Notes: a model not told the origin generated them from the letters alone. A stretch of DNA of 64,000 nt from Ceratopteris richardii (GCA_020310875.1 CM035420.1:189502380-189566379), one strand, 5' to 3'; numbered from the stretch's first letter, positions 22,841-35,423 are shown. Program-made: numbers and translations.

Positions 22841-25800
22841 TCATGGATTTACAATAGGGTCAGGGGGTTTGTTACAAGTCTTGGGCTGCCAAATGCAGTG
22901 GATGGGTTTTACTCGTGGTTCCGTAGAGATTCTCGAGAGCTTTATAGGTGTGTCAGCTTTAACCTGAGGCCTTTTAGGGGCCCATTTACAACTGATTCTG
23001 TTCGTGTTCATGTGCCTTGGTGTTGAAAATGAGTGGATGTAGGCTGTGCGAGTGAATGGATCATGCTGTGTAGGGTGTGTTCTTGGTGTAGCTATTTGAG
23101 CCCGCAAACAAGCCTTAGGCACCCAAATTTGTCTTGATTGTGGGCTAGCCTTCATCGACTTTTTGGGCACCCAAATAGATTTCACGTTAGCAGAAGAATT
23201 TCCGGAAGACCTCTTATTAGTGACGTGTTGATGGTTATTAATAAGAGGCTTCGCCCGTGCTGTTGGTGTGGGTGCAACCGGGTGTTCGCCTTTTCGCACC
23301 CACACTTGGTTCACTTGTTGAGACATTCTGCTACGCAGGTTCTTTTGATGTCCGGCATAGGTAGTACTCTGCTTCTTCTGCCTTTGCTCCACCGTTGGTT
23401 GTTGCCTCCTTCTGGCCTTTGGAAAAGAAGGGAATTCCTGTGCATCCCTGACTCCTTTTTTGCAAATATCATTCCTCTACAACACATAGTTTTGGACAAG
23501 AACAGCATGGTCAACTTCATGTGCACCCCTGGAGGGACCAGGAGTCTGTGCCTTTTCTAGTTTCTTGAGTGCTCCATTATCCAACTCTACTGTAATTCGA
23601 CTATGATTGACCCATACCTGAAGAAGTCCACTTCTTAGGTTTAAGTTGACTGCTTGGTCATAGATCCAGTCTTGACCCAAGACAAGAGGTTCAGTGAGAT
23701 CCTCATCTTGACACACTAGTACTTTAACTGTCATTGCCTCATCATGAATGTAGAGGGGAAGTTCCACCTCGCCCATACAAGGGGTTTCCACGCCTCCCAA
23801 TCCTATGAGATATGCTTCCACAGGATTGACAGTTAACTGTAACTCTTGACAGTAAGACACTCTAACAGCACTAGTGGCTGCACCTGAGTCAATCAAGGCT
23901 CTTACAGTCCTTGCACTTTTTCCTTGTCCTATATCTAGGGTTACAAAAGGACGTCGATCAGTTATCCTAGGTGAGCTGGTTCCTGCGACTTCACACATTG
24001 CCATATGATATCCTTGATCTGCATAGTCATTTGTCCTAGGCTGCTCTCTATCTTGCCTCCGTAATTTCATCCTTCTGATGCGTTCTAAAGCTTCTGCTTG
24101 AGCTTCTTCTCTAATTCGCTTCTCTTCCTCTTTGCGTTTCTTAGCAGTGTTGAGTCGGCTAAGCATTTCCTCCGTGAGGGGTTCCTGATACAACTTGACT
24201 CTGCATCCGCTAATATAGTTAGGGAGAACATCACCCTCTAACGTGGCTAATTGTACTGCTCCACTCGTGGAGATCCTATTGATAATCATAGGTCCGTAGC
24301 CTCTCTTTTCTAGCTTCCTCGCGTGTTGTTTCAGTGTATAGACTAAAACTAGATCTCCTGCTTTCAAACCCTTATCCTTTACGTGGGCATCAAAGTATGC
24401 CTTCTGTCTCTTCTTGGCTGCATATATTCCTGCCGCTGCTCTCAGTCTTGTTTCTCCTAATCGTTCAAGGTCAAAAATTCTAGAGGAGAGCTCATGACCT
24501 GTCCATTCGTGTTCTTGTGCTACTCTTAATGTAGGGATCAAGAAGTCCAAGGGTAACACAGCGTTTTGGCCGAATACCATCTGAAAGGGGGTGGCTTGGA
24601 GTACCGTTTTGTAGGCAACTCGGTATGCCCAAACAGCATGGTGTAGCTGTTTGTCCCAATCAGAGCGTTTAGTGTTCACTAATTTCGTCAGTACATTGCA
24701 TAAGATCTTATTAGTGCTCTCAGCTTGCCCATTAGCTTGAGGGTGATACGGGGCAGACTTCTTGTGTATTACCAAGAATTCTTGGAGTAGATTTTCAATC
24801 ACTTCATTTAAGAAATGAGTTCCTCTATCACTTACAAGCTCTATAGGTAGCCCGTATCTCGTGAATACATTCTCAAACAAGAATTTAGCAGTTGTTTGAG
24901 CATCGTTCTTTGTCGTAGCCTTTACCTCTACCCACTTGGTGAGATAATCTGTCGCAACAATGATGTATTCCGCATGAGAACCCTTAGCTGGGGGGTTAAT
25001 AGGACCTACGAAGTCTATTCCCCACTTAGAGAATGCACGTCCACCCATCATAGGTTTCAGTGGCATCTCATCTTTGCGTATAGGATACTGAGTCCTTTGA
25101 CAGACATCACACCGTTTCACATAGGTATGTGCATCCATGTGAAGGGTAGGCCACCAAAAGCCCGCAAATAGGATTGCCTTGATCACCCGATCCGGTCCAA
25201 AGTGTCCTCCTGCTACACCTTGGTGAGCAGTTTCTAAGATCTTAAGATACTCACTTTCATGGACACACAGTCTCAGGTAACCATCCTTACCGCGCTTGTA
25301 TAGATTATCACCAACGAGTGAATAATCCTGGGCTTCTTGTTCCAAACTCCTTTTTCTAGCTAGAGTCATGTCTGGAGGGAATGTGTTTGTCCTCAAGAAT
25401 GATACTAGAGGTTCACTCCAATCTGGCACAATGGATACTTGATAGAGAGTGGCATGTTCCACTGGTGGTTTAGTGCAACAGATTGGGCATTCCTTGCACA
25501 ACTTTTGGACATCCGCTTCCATAGTTGGCCAATGCACTCCGAATCTCTTTAGAGTCTGCAACGTTCGTTGCTTTGAATGGTGTTGCTCTAACGCACCTAC
25601 ATGTGCTAATTGCAACCATTTAGCGTACTCATCCTCTTCTACGCAACAAGCCAAGATCCCTTGATCTGTGTGCTTGTACATGCTGCCTGCCATGATATGG
25701 TACGTTTGGGCTTTTACGATCTCTCTATTCCGTGTGTTCACCACTGGATGATTAGGCCCGTATGTCAATACTGGTACTATTGGCTTGGCCCACTGCGGCA

Positions 25801-26620
25801 CCACTTCCAAATTAAACAAGTAAGCATCAGGAAGGTCATCTGACACTCCTTGTGGGGCTTCTCCAGATGTGAGTCTAGAGAGATGGTCTGCTCGTAAGTG
25901 AGTCCTACCTTTCCTTACCACAACCTCGAAGTCGTATTCCATTAGTAAGAGAAACCATCTTACTAATCTTCCTGTATTGCATGGCTTGTTTACAAGATAT
26001 AACAGTGCCTGATGATCAGTAAAAAATTTAAACTTATTTGCAAGCAAAGAGTGTCTAAATTTCTTGACTGCATATACCATGCCTAATCCTTCGCGCTCTG
26101 TAGTGGTGTAATTCCGTTCAGCCGCATTCAATTGTCTGCTGGCATAGGCAATTGGAAGATCCATATTACCTTCACCAGTAGGTTGTGCAAGCACACATCC
26201 AATAGCATAATTGGATGCATCCACATGAACATGGAATGGCTTATTCCAATCTGGTGTGGTCAAGATTGGTGCTGAACATAATCTTCGTTTAAGCTCTTGG
26301 AAGGAATTCTCACATTCATCCGTCCACTCAAAGTTTGTCAGAAGTCCGTACATGGGCTTTGCAATGACAGCATACATGTGTATAAATCGTCGATAATAAC
26401 CACAATGCCCCATGAAAGCTTGTACTTCCTTGACATTCTTTGGCCTAGGTAGCTCTGCTATGGCTCTCACTTTCTCTTCGTCAGTAGATATGCCATTCTT
26501 TGACACTATGTGTCCTAGAATCTTACCTTGCCTTACCATAAAAACGCACTTTTTTGGGTTCAGGCAGACTTGGTACTCTCTACATTTGTCAAAGATTTGT
26601 TTGAGTTCAGGAATATGGGT
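22841..26620 (-). pseudogene. Copy B pol, second half: RT end, RNase H, double-zinc integrase, second protease, W-motif tail
   Basis: One frame continues from the RT through 22841, interrupted by a TAA at 26621-26623 and a TAG at 23477-23479. Order: RT end (GKILGHIVSKNGIS), RNase H (HVDASNYAIG to ADHLSR), zinc module 1 (AHVGALEQHH ... CPIC), zinc module 2 (AHQGVAGGHF ... CDVC), integrase core (GIDFVGP, SDRGTHF, NGQAES) and a C-terminal module (GYGPMIINRI, LPNYISGCRV). Then a basic stretch and a second retropepsin (ALIDSGAATS, about 80 residues, VLGQDWIYD). The tail has five W-x-x-K motifs: VWVRK, IWVPK twice, KWAPK, IWQPK (22880-23310). The catalytic Asp of the second protease is kept. This half would degrade the RNA template, insert the DNA and perhaps process proteins. 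Confidence 0.85.
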
Positions 26621-29197
26621 TTATCTAACATTAGAATGAGCACAGAGATCATCAACATAGACTTCTAAACTCTTCCTCAGGAACTCCTTAAACACATGGC
26701 ACATCAGCCTCTGGAAGGTGGCTGGTGCATTGGTAAGCCCAAATGGCATTACTCTAAAAGCAAAAATGCCCCATTCTGTGGCAAAGGCTGTCTTATGCTG
26801 ATCCTCTGGAGCTATGGCTACTTGATTGTAGCCCGAAAATCCATCAAGGAAGCTGTACACTTCCTTGCCTGCCACTCTTTCTAAGAGATGTTCTGTTATG
26901 GGAAGCGGATAGTTATCTCGAATTGTGGCTGCATTAACCTTTTTCAAGTTAATGCACACACGCAGTTTGCCATTCTTCTTGGGCACCACTACGATGGGGG
27001 ATACCCATTCAGTGTGCTCAATTTCATAGATAAATCCAGCTTCAACCAGTCTATCTATCTCTTCTTTGATCTTAGCGGCGTAATTATCGTTATATGTATA
27101 AGGCTTTTGCTTAGAGGGTTTAGCATCTGAGATCATGGGAATAGTGTGTGAGCATATGTCCGGGTCAACCCCTTTCAAATCCTTGTAACTCCAAGCGAAT
27201 ACATCTCTGTATTCTCTTAGCAAGGCAATCAATTCATGCTCTTCTTCTTCTGTCAGGTCATGGCCTATATACGTGCATCTCTCCTCTCCATCTTCTATGG
27301 CCACTACTATTTTCTTGGTGGTTTCTTTGTTATCATAGGCCTCTCCTGATTGTGCCTCTCGTTTAGGCATTCTTATCATGACTCTCCTGTCATCTATCTC
27401 GTACTTCTTAAAATTTTCTGGGACCTCAAACAAAGATTCTTCCTCCTCTGGTAAGACTTCTTTCTTTCTTCGTTTCTTTCCTTCTTCCTTCGGGGTCATA
27501 TGTGTTGCTAATCTTACATCATTTGTAACCTCTCCATGCCTCTGGGGTCGAAATTCTACTTCATGGAAATATTCTTCATGTGATGCAAATGGTGGGTCCA
27601 TAATGATTGACTCTAGATCGGAGTCACTTGCATCCTCAAATGCATCAGGGCTAGGTTCGCATTCTTCTAGAACTGCCTCTCCCATGATTGGCTCTATGGA
27701 GAAGACTGAAATATCATAGCCATCCTCATCACAGTGAGGTGTCCATTGTTCTTCGTTGATGGCTACGTCCATTGTTGCTAAGATTTCTGCCCAACCGTGA
27801 GGTTCAAATTCTTCGTCTGGAAAAACTACAGGTGCATAGGCTGGGTCTTGGATTGATCTATGGGTTTCTTTCGCACCTACCTCTCTGGCTTTCTCTCTTT
27901 TCTCTTCTTCTACTGCTACCTTGCACATCCATAAGTGGGTTTCTTCATGCATCCATGAGGATCCAGACCCTATGGAATGCACCGATTCTGTGTCATCTTT
28001 GGCTCTATGGATGGGATTCCATTGGATAGGAGGGACATCTCTGTGAGAAAAATCCTTGAGATTGACTTTGGTTGTAACACCCAAGTGTTGCAGATACAAA
28101 GAATTGGTTCCCCAATCCTGTACCACTTGCAACTGTCGCATGAATGGTCTTCCCAAAATCATCTCATAGGCATGATTTTTGCTGAAGTCACATATAGCAA
28201 AACTATGCTCAAACTCGACACCACAAGTGGTGAGGGTTATTCCTTCTAGCAATCCTAGGGGTCTCTCTATGTGACCATCGGCCATTTGCAATTTCATTCT
28301 CGTTGGCCTGAGTGCCGGCTTGCCCCAACGCTTCCAAAGGGAAGTGGTGGCAATTGCAACTCCTGCTCCTGAGTCTAAAATTGCCTTGGTGGTGTACTCT
28401 TGGTAGGTAATGGTAAGATAGGTGTTCCCTTCTTCACCTTCACACATATCACCTATCTTATCCAAGGGAATTTCTGGCACTGTCCTATGGGATCCTACCC
28501 GGGAACGTGGTTTTGCAATTTCAGTTACTTGACTAGCTACATATTTCCGCGCTTTTGGTCTATCCTTAGGCAGTTCTTCCAAAGTGGGATCGCGCTGCAC
28601 CTTGGTGTTCTTTACCACCTCCATATTCTTTGATATGACTGAGTCATCGTTCCTTACCATGACTGTGGGTGCTCTCATACATGTGGACTTTGCTTCCCAT
28701 GGGCCTGTGAAGTGAGGTAGCTCTTGTATGGAATTAGACTCAAAGTCCAATCTCTCGTGAGACGGAGTACTCTCATGTTCCCCGTAAATGGATGGGATGT
28801 CTTGTGGGAATTGGTCGTGTGCATCATCCACAAGTTCAATTGGAGGGGCGACCTCACTTTCGTTATCCCATTTGTCTTCTTGAATCTCTCGTAGGAAGTC
28901 TGGTGCAAACCGATTCATAGAAGAAGAAGTGTCTGGCTCCGTAGAATTAGGCACGTAAGCAACCTGGGAAGGAGGGCTCATTCTATCGTTGGCTCTCTCC
29001 TCATTCCCATAGATGGCTGGAGCACAAGCTTCTTGGAGAGGATTACTTATTCTATTACTCTTCCGAGCAGGCTCATACGCTCCCTGAGAAGGAATGTGGG
29101 TCACCTGTGGAGGTACATAAGCTTTCGGGGGAGGCTCATGTGACTTTTGGGGGGGAAGATAAGCTTCTTGAGGAGGCACATGGGCTTCCTGAAGAGG
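26621..29197 (-). pseudogene. Copy B pol, first half: proline-rich repeats, first protease, RT
   Basis: Starts just after an in-frame TAG at 29198-29200 that separates it from gag in the same frame. The N-terminal part has repeated P-P-Q-x-A-Y-type units (PPQEAYLPPQ, PPPKAYVPPQ). Then comes the first retropepsin (AILDSGAGVA near 28365-28390; LGRPFMRQL near 28130), an acidic linker, and RT with [30 protein letters not shown] and YVDD. It ends with TAA at 26621 where C reads TCA. Unlike C, no frame change occurs between protease and RT. Confidence 0.85.
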
Positions 29198-32100
29198 CTA
29201 GCTTATTCGTTCTCTTGCCCTTTCCTTTCTTTGAGGGGCAGGTTCCTTCTCGGATTGTGCAATCAGCTTCTCTATTCTTTCCAGCAGTCCATCAAAGTGT
29301 AACTGCGTCTTAGCTGAACTAGAAATGTTAAATAGGCGGCTGGCCTCAAACATGGTCTGAGCCAATTCTACCATTTTGGCACAAATCTTAGTTCGTTCAA
29401 GCTCTAGCTCGGCTCTAGGGTAGCATTTTTCATGATCGGTTATGGTTGGCCCTTCTTGGATTCTGGCCTGATATGCTTTAAGCATCATATTAAGGTCCTC
29501 GGGAGTGGGGTCAGCTAGGACTGATCCTACTCTAGGGGGTGGTGGGATTTGATAAGGCGGTGGGGGAGGTGGTGGGTTGGATGGAGGTGGGAGTGGTGGA
29601 GGCGGGGTAATGTGAGAGGGAGTTGGAGCTGTGAGTTCAGTTATCCTCGCTTTGGTTTCTCTTATGCTTTCCTCAAGCTCACTCATCTTTTTAGCCCATT
29701 GTCTTTTCATTCTTTCTCGACTATCTTTCCACGCTCTAGTCCTTTTCTTTGTCACGCTCTCGGTTTCACTAGCCTCTGGGCCCTTTTCCTGGCTTGCCTC
29801 TTGGTTTTGCTGCAATGCCTGAGCTCTAGTAATCACCTGCACTGGTGCAGTGGAAGTGACACTTCCTGAGGCATCCACAACCAACCCAATCACATTGATA
29901 GGAGTGATTTTTGGCATGTTATTGGGGTTCTTTGGGCAATCTCGTAAGAGATGCTCTTTTCCACAATCTTGGCAAAAGCCTTGGATCGTCACGGACTGAT
30001 TTTGTGTAGGTGCAGGTAAGGGACAATCACGAATGAAGTGATCCCCCTGACATCGGTAGCATGGTCCTCTAGGAAAGGGTGGTCGTACCTGCCTAGGTTG
30101 AGGCCTAGGGTTGGGGTTTGCATACATGACGTTCGTGTAATCCGATTCCCAACTAGGTTCACTTGGTTCTTCACTATAGTATGACTCACCATGTTCCGGA
30201 GACTGCATGTAGTAAGCTTGGGGACTATCGACATGTGTAGAATCAAAGCTATGGTCACTCGGGTCACTTTCTGAGATCAATGGGGTTACTGGTACTATGG
30301 CCCTATTCAGGTTTTCTTCTGCAACAGCATACTTTACTGGAATCACGTTAGCAGGGTTTGGAGGCTGTTGAGCTAGTACCGGTTGGGGTCTCTGTTGGGC
30401 CTGATATGGTTGCTGATAGGTTTGTTGGGGTCTAGCATATTGTGGTGGTGGAGGGTACTGGTTCTGGTATCTGCCTTGTTGGTAGGGCTGAGGGTATGGT
30501 TGCTTAACTGCCTGTTTGTTGTATGGGCAATCTTGTGCGGTGTGATTGGTGTATCTTCGTTCTATGGTGCAATATTGGCTATTAGGATTGACCTGGGGTT
30601 GAGCCATAATGGGACACACGTTTGCCATGTGGTCACCACCGCATGTATAGCACCTCTTCGCTGGGGCAAACCTTGGGATTTTTTTGCTAGTTACACCTAA
30701 TTTCTGAGCTACCTTTTCGGCAAGTTCCTCAATTGATGTGGATTGCGTGGAAGAGTGACTAGATGCACTATCTGAATCTTTGTAGATTTTGGAAAGCTCT
30801 AGCTCTTCCCCTAGGTTATCTTCAATGTCAATGCACATGCGTACACATTCTTCTATGGTCCTAGGGTCCTTCAGATACACATAGGATCTCAATTTCGTAC
30901 TCAGCAATCCATCAAGGAATAAGGCTACTTTTTAGCAGATGTGGGTAGTTCCGAAATAGGGCACCTTTCAAGATATTGTCTAAATCTTCTTCCGGCCAAT
31001 CTGACAGTCTCTTGGGGGGTCTGTTTGAAGCTGTGAATCAATGAGGAGGTATTGTGTCTTATGCCGCTCTTAGAGAACTCTACAATGAATGCCTCTAGGA
31101 GTTGGTCTATGCTCCTGAACTGACGCTCATCTAATGGCTGAAACCATGTAAGTGTTGTGTTCCTAAGGGTTAGACCAAAGGCATTGTACTGCGTGAACAG
31201 ATCTTCCACTTGTTCAGCTCTCAAGACTTGCTTGAACTCCGCCACATGATCATAGGGATCTCCTGTGCCGTCAAAGTAATTCTTCATGGACTTGACTAGC
31301 TGGGTGGGTCTCAAAGTTCTTGTGTGCTCTCTAGGCCTCGGCAGAGGGAATCCATCTACATTTCTTTGGTTCCTGTGGGCTCTGAGCATCTCAGGTTCTA
31401 CCCTATTTGTCTCCGTTCTCGTTCTTTCTCTGCCCACTAGGTTGGCAAAACTTACTTCTGGTCTATCTCTACTTCTGTCTCTTTGCGTACCATGAGCTTG
31501 GGAAGTTCCAGCCCCAGGGTGACCATAGGATACATTTGATCTTGGTTGAGGGAAAATAAATTCACCCTTCCAAGTGTAAGCATGCCTATCATTTTCTGTC
31601 ACCACAAAGATCCGTTCTGAAGCATGATCTAAGTAAGTCACTCTGCCTGGGCTATCCGGATCCTTAAACTCATAGATCATGATATTTCCTATGTCTGTTG
31701 GCTGATTAGACTTATACCTCCAAAAGGCTTCATCAGTTTCTCGATTGAGGAGCAACTCTATGCTCTTGTTGTCTTGGGGGACCCATTCAGGCGTGATAAT
31801 CCTAGTGAGAACTGATTTACCTCGAGGGGTTCTAGGTTCCGCACCCATGTTCCCTTGTTCCAGGTCACCTAAGTCTGCTTCTGAGATTACATTCCCAAAG
31901 TCATCGGTCCTATCAGGGTGACTAGTGACTACATATATAGTTCCTTCTTTGTCCAGGTATGCACCATTTTCAAACTTGACAGCTGGGTGCTCTAGTCCTA
32001 TGGATTGGTCAGGGTTTTTAATCTGGACCACCGATCTTCCTAGGCCGTCCTCATAGATGCTAGCACCTAGTCGGTTGGTCCTAAGATATTCCAGCTGTGT

Positions 32101-32322
32101 TTTGTAAGGGCCTTCTACCCTGTACAAATAAGGCACTCCTGAACTTCCCGTAGGTCTGTCCATGCCTTGAGACATTTCTGACTCACTGGTCTCAGAGCTA
32201 GGGTAGTATGAGTGGTGGCTCAACTGCTGGGCCCAAGACCTTGCAGTGTGATTGACACTAGCCTCTGAAGACCTAAGGCTTTGTCTTTCCCTTGCTAAAT
32301 GTCGTCCTGATCTAAGGTTCAT
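29198..32322 (-). pseudogene. Copy B gag
   Basis: Starts ATG 32322 (MNLRSGRHL, the same opening as in C). The gag core lies near 31350-30900 (FKQVLRAEQVEDLFTQYN, TLTWFQPLD). At 30925-30927 a TAG follows a run of five A; a sixth A would keep the frame of C, so a one-base deletion is inferred. Gag resumes in the frame of 30907. It has three short zinc knuckles C-x2-C-x3-H-x4-C (CYTCGGDHMANVC, CYRCQGDHFIRDC, CQDCGKEHLLRDC) plus a degenerate one (C-x8-H-x4-C, CTIERRYTNHTAQDC). A basic coil (RTRAWKDSRERMKRQ) and a proline-rich segment follow. It would package the element RNA. Confidence 0.85.
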
Positions 32323-33210
32323 ATGCCTAACTGATTAGCCCAATTTTTTTCCAGAGTACAACCTCGTTGCCGATTAATTGGTACCAGTCACTTGATTCTT
32401 TTTAGTTATTTTATCACGTTTGAGTTCTTGTCTGATATCACGTCGTCGGAATACTTGAGTGTTCTTCGTACTTTTAGGTTGATCGTTCCACGTTAGGTTC
32501 TTTCCTTTATGTTACCGACAGTACAAAGATTAGATTTTTATCTTGAACTTGAGTTTTTAGGTAGTCTTCAACTTGATGACTGCCTATCGTCGCTCTGACT
32601 TACTCCTACCTCTCGTCGTTCTTAGCCTAAGCTATGAATTGACAGAGGGGGTTAAAAGTGTCCAACCTTTTGTTTCCTGCTCGGTTGCCCTTGAGTGCCC
32701 AGGAAATGTGTTCCCAAGCTCGCACTTACACTTGCTTAGAACGCCTCTCGATGCTCTGTAAGAGTTTCAAAGTTAGCTTTGAAATTTACATTCCAAAGAC
32801 AGAACCAATTATTTTAATTCATGTAGCACAAACACAAACTTGCATAGTGATTCTCAAGAAAACAATCCTAAGGACCCCTGACTTTGATCCCCCTGGGTAT
32901 GGTCAACTTCAAAATACCCTATCTAAAAATCAATGCATTATCTTTATAAAAAACAGTTGAGGGCGTGTAGTATATGCTACGAGCTTTCCAACAAGCCCTA
33001 GAGCTCAAAAAATGGATCTCGTATGAAAAGTTGTGACCGTTCAGGGTTCTAGGGTTACGACAGGGTTCAAACAGGATCACTGTGCAACAGGTTTTCCCCA
33101 AGTTGTTTTCCTAAGGCTTCCCCATGTGTTCAAGAGCATAATATTTGTGACCAAAATTTAGCCCAACTTTTCAATTAACAAACCCTAAAAAATTTGGCTA
33201 AAATTGGCTG
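32323..33210 (-). other. Copy B leader, gag-proximal part
   Basis: Non-coding leader between the ATCGCGAT array and the gag start. Short open frames here match nothing. I see no further repeat. Confidence 0.6.
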
Positions 33211-33853
33211 TCAATCGCGATGGATAGGGCTGTCAATCGCGATGGACACTCAGTCAATCGCGATGGACAGAGAGTTCAGTCAATCGCGATGGACACCCAA
33301 TTCAATCAATCGCGATGGACACTCAGTCAATCGCGATGGACAGGGGGTTGAGTCAATCGCGATGGACAGAGACTTCAGTCAATCGCGATGGACAGGGACT
33401 TCAGTCAATCGCGATGGACAGGCAGTCAATCGCGATGGACAGGGACTTCAGTCAATCGCGATGGACAGGCAGTCAATCGCGATGGACAGGGACTTCAGTC
33501 AATCGCGATGGACAGGCAGTCGGTCGCGATGGACAGGGACTTCAGTCAATCGCGATGGACAGGCAGTCAATCGCAATGGACAGGGACTTCAGTCAATCGC
33601 GATGGACAGGCAGTCAATCGCGATGGACAGGGACTTCAGTCAATCGCGATGGACAGGCAGTCGGTCGCGATGGACTGGCAGTCAATCGCGATGGACAGAG
33701 CTGTCAATCGCGATGGACAGGGCTGTCAATCGCGATGGACTTAAATTTTGCAAGATTTTCAAAAATTTTAGTGGGAATGTGGTGTGCAGGGTCTCTAGTC
33801 CACTGTGGTGCACTCAGATGTACCAACAAGTGAAAATTTCTGTCAATCGCGAT
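33211..33853 (-). repeat. Tandem array of ATCGCGAT units in the copy B leader
   Basis: Twenty-three units between 33211 and 33741 and one outlier at about 33843. Each contains (C)AATCGCGATGGAC on the + strand. Spacing alternates between a short unit (CAGTCAATCGCGATGGACAGG type) and a longer one with an extra GACTT. Three units vary (GTCGCGAT twice, ATCGCAAT once). The core is an 8-base palindrome with two CpGs, all but untouched by decay. The array lies in the leader, between primer site and gag. Open frames through it (repeating SIAMDR/QSRWT) are artefacts. Confidence 0.95.
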
Positions 33854-34216
33854 GGACAGAAGGCGGCGACTGCGAGACAGTTTCGTCGAGTTCCGTACCT
33901 GCGCGGAAGGCTGGAGATGGTGATGTGACCTGTACCTGCAAGATAGCTCAAGAAACATGCAAAAACAGCACATGCAATTTCGCTCTCTCGCTCTCTCTCA
34001 CAAGTGAAATGAGGGAAATGAGGTGGAGGTGGGGATATAGTCAAAAAACTGAAATTTTCGCGATGATGGAGATGGACGTGGGAGATGGTGATGATGATGA
34101 TGGTGATGAAGATGGTGAAGAAAGTAAAAGAAAATCTATGAGAGTGAAGAAAATACCTACAACTCCAACGCGTCAACTCTACGTCTTACCATCACACGCT
34201 CGTCCTCAAAGCTCGA
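33854..34216 (-). other. Copy B leader, primer-site-proximal part
   Basis: Leader between primer site and array. It contains a (GAT/GGT)-rich purine stretch at about 34058-34125. No coding feature is supported. Confidence 0.6.
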
Positions 34217-34234
34217 TCCCCGGCAACGGCGCCA
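34217..34234 (-). promoter_or_regulatory. Copy B primer-binding site (tRNA-Asp)
   Basis: The minus strand reads TGGCGCCGTTGCCGGGGA, 18 bases complementary to the 3' end of plant tRNA-Asp (GUC). It lies 5 bases inside the LTR end, as expected for the start of minus-strand DNA synthesis. Confidence 0.9.
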
Positions 34235-34239
34235 AAATT

Positions 34240-34906
34240 TGGTGTAGCTCAATGATGAGTAGCACCTCCTTTAATGTCAATCCGGGAAGACGTGAGGATG
34301 GTATGAAGACCTCGAGCAAGTGGCGGCCCAAGTGCGTGAGTGAGAAGCACACAAGCATGCACACATATACACACACACGCGCACACACGGCAAGACAAAG
34401 AGAGAGAATCAATGGAGCTTTTAGATTACTTTCAAAATGCTCTTACAAGTTCGTTTCAATTACAATCCAACCTCAAAAATGAGCTCTCTAGCTCTTTTTA
34501 TAGTTTTTGACTAGCTTTTGGCCCTGTCCATACCTAGTGTCCGGCCTAGTTAAAAATTAGGTTCCAGGGCCAATTTGAGGGCTCAAACGGAGTCTAAAAA
34601 ATACGAAAATTGATATGTAGGTACTTCTAAGGCTCCTCAAGCTCAAGGACTCCTTGGCTTGCACAAAATGGAGCTACAAAAATATGAAATGGTATTTACA
34701 ATGATTGTTAGTGATAAGAATCACTGTTAAAAGATGTAGATTGGAAAAATTGAAGGGCCTATCTGCCAGATTTGCGTCGACTGCTTTGTCTACTTACTCC
34801 TTCACCTTGTTCTGACTCTCTCCGTTGGCTTCCTTGTCTAGTCAATCCTTGGGTGCCCTGGCTTCCTTGTCTAGTCAGTCCTTGGGTGCCCATACTGCTC
34901 TCAACA
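34240..34906 (-). mobile_element. Copy B 5' LTR
   Basis: Minus-strand LTR of 667 bp that starts TGTTGAGAGCAG at 34906 and ends GAGCTACACCA at 34240, just before the primer site. No second copy is in the window, so its age cannot be read from LTR divergence. Its right border abuts copy C's LTR sequence from position 34907. Confidence 0.8.
34494..34503 (-). promoter_or_regulatory. Copy B LTR TATA box
   Basis: CTATAAAAAG on the minus strand, 400 bases into the LTR, at a sensible distance from its start for a U3 promoter. It would drive transcription leftward into copy B. Confidence 0.6.
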
Positions 34907-35398
34907 GTTGTCTATCCTTGAGAGTGTTTCTTGGCTGTAGGAGAGGTGTGTGCGAGGTGTAGGAAGTGCTGAAGCGTAGGAAAGTATTCTCGCGATTCAG
35001 TATTTCTGTCATAACTTGAAGTAGGAGCGTCGGAATTGAGTGAGACTACTGCCATTGGATGCGTCTTCTCGAGAGCTTCGAAACACATATGCTATTCGCT
35101 ATGTTTGGAGCTCTGAGCTGGGAGAAAAGTCCAAAATACTGACGGCTGCTGCACCAAGTATCGTTTCGCCTTGACCAACAGTTGAAGCTTGTTAGGACAA
35201 GTATTTACCTCATTCTCATTCTTGAGTAGTTCACTTGCATTGACCATTACGTGATTGCATGTCTTCATACACTCGGCTAGGTTAGTATACTCTTTGGATT
35301 GATATTTAAAAGCGTGTATCCCCACTATATGCACTTGTGAGGAGATTGAGGTATAGTCTCTTTCTCCGCAAGTCCCTAAGTTGCAGCTTAGGTCAACA
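34907..35398 (+). mobile_element. Copy C 5' LTR, 5'-truncated
   Basis: 492 bp equal to the last part of the 3' LTR. The first 402 bp, including the TATA box, are absent because copy B inserted at 34907 and the piece on the far side of B is missing. Copy C therefore has no LTR promoter of its own here. Confidence 0.85.
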
Positions 35399-35405
35399 CA
35401 CTTTT

Positions 35406-35423
35406 TGGCGCCGTTGCCGGGGA
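35406..35423 (+). promoter_or_regulatory. Copy C primer-binding site (tRNA-Asp)
   Basis: TGGCGCCGTTGCCGGGGA, identical to the site in copy B and complementary to the plant tRNA-Asp 3' end. It begins 7 bases after the LTR end. Confidence 0.92.

Larger units (their letters stand above)
20979..34906 (-). mobile_element. Ty3/gypsy copy B, 3' LTR missing
   Basis: Minus-strand element. Order from the right: 5' LTR (34906-34240), tRNA-Asp primer site (34234-34217), a 1.9-kb leader with an ATCGCGAT tandem array, gag, first protease, RT, RNase H, double-zinc-module integrase, second protease, tryptophan-motif tail, and a third ORF. It lies inside the 5' LTR of copy C, so it inserted after C. The 3' LTR and polypurine tract are lost at 20,979. 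It is a different subfamily from A/C and closer to D and E. Confidence 0.85.

Noticed and set aside
33194..33928. Long overlapping ORFs of 118-244 codons through the copy B leader array, and the array as a possible CRISPR
   Set aside because: All frames are open because the repeat unit has no stop; the proteins are repeats of SIAMDR/QSRWT. There are no unique spacers, and the locus is a plant retrotransposon leader, so a CRISPR reading makes no sense.
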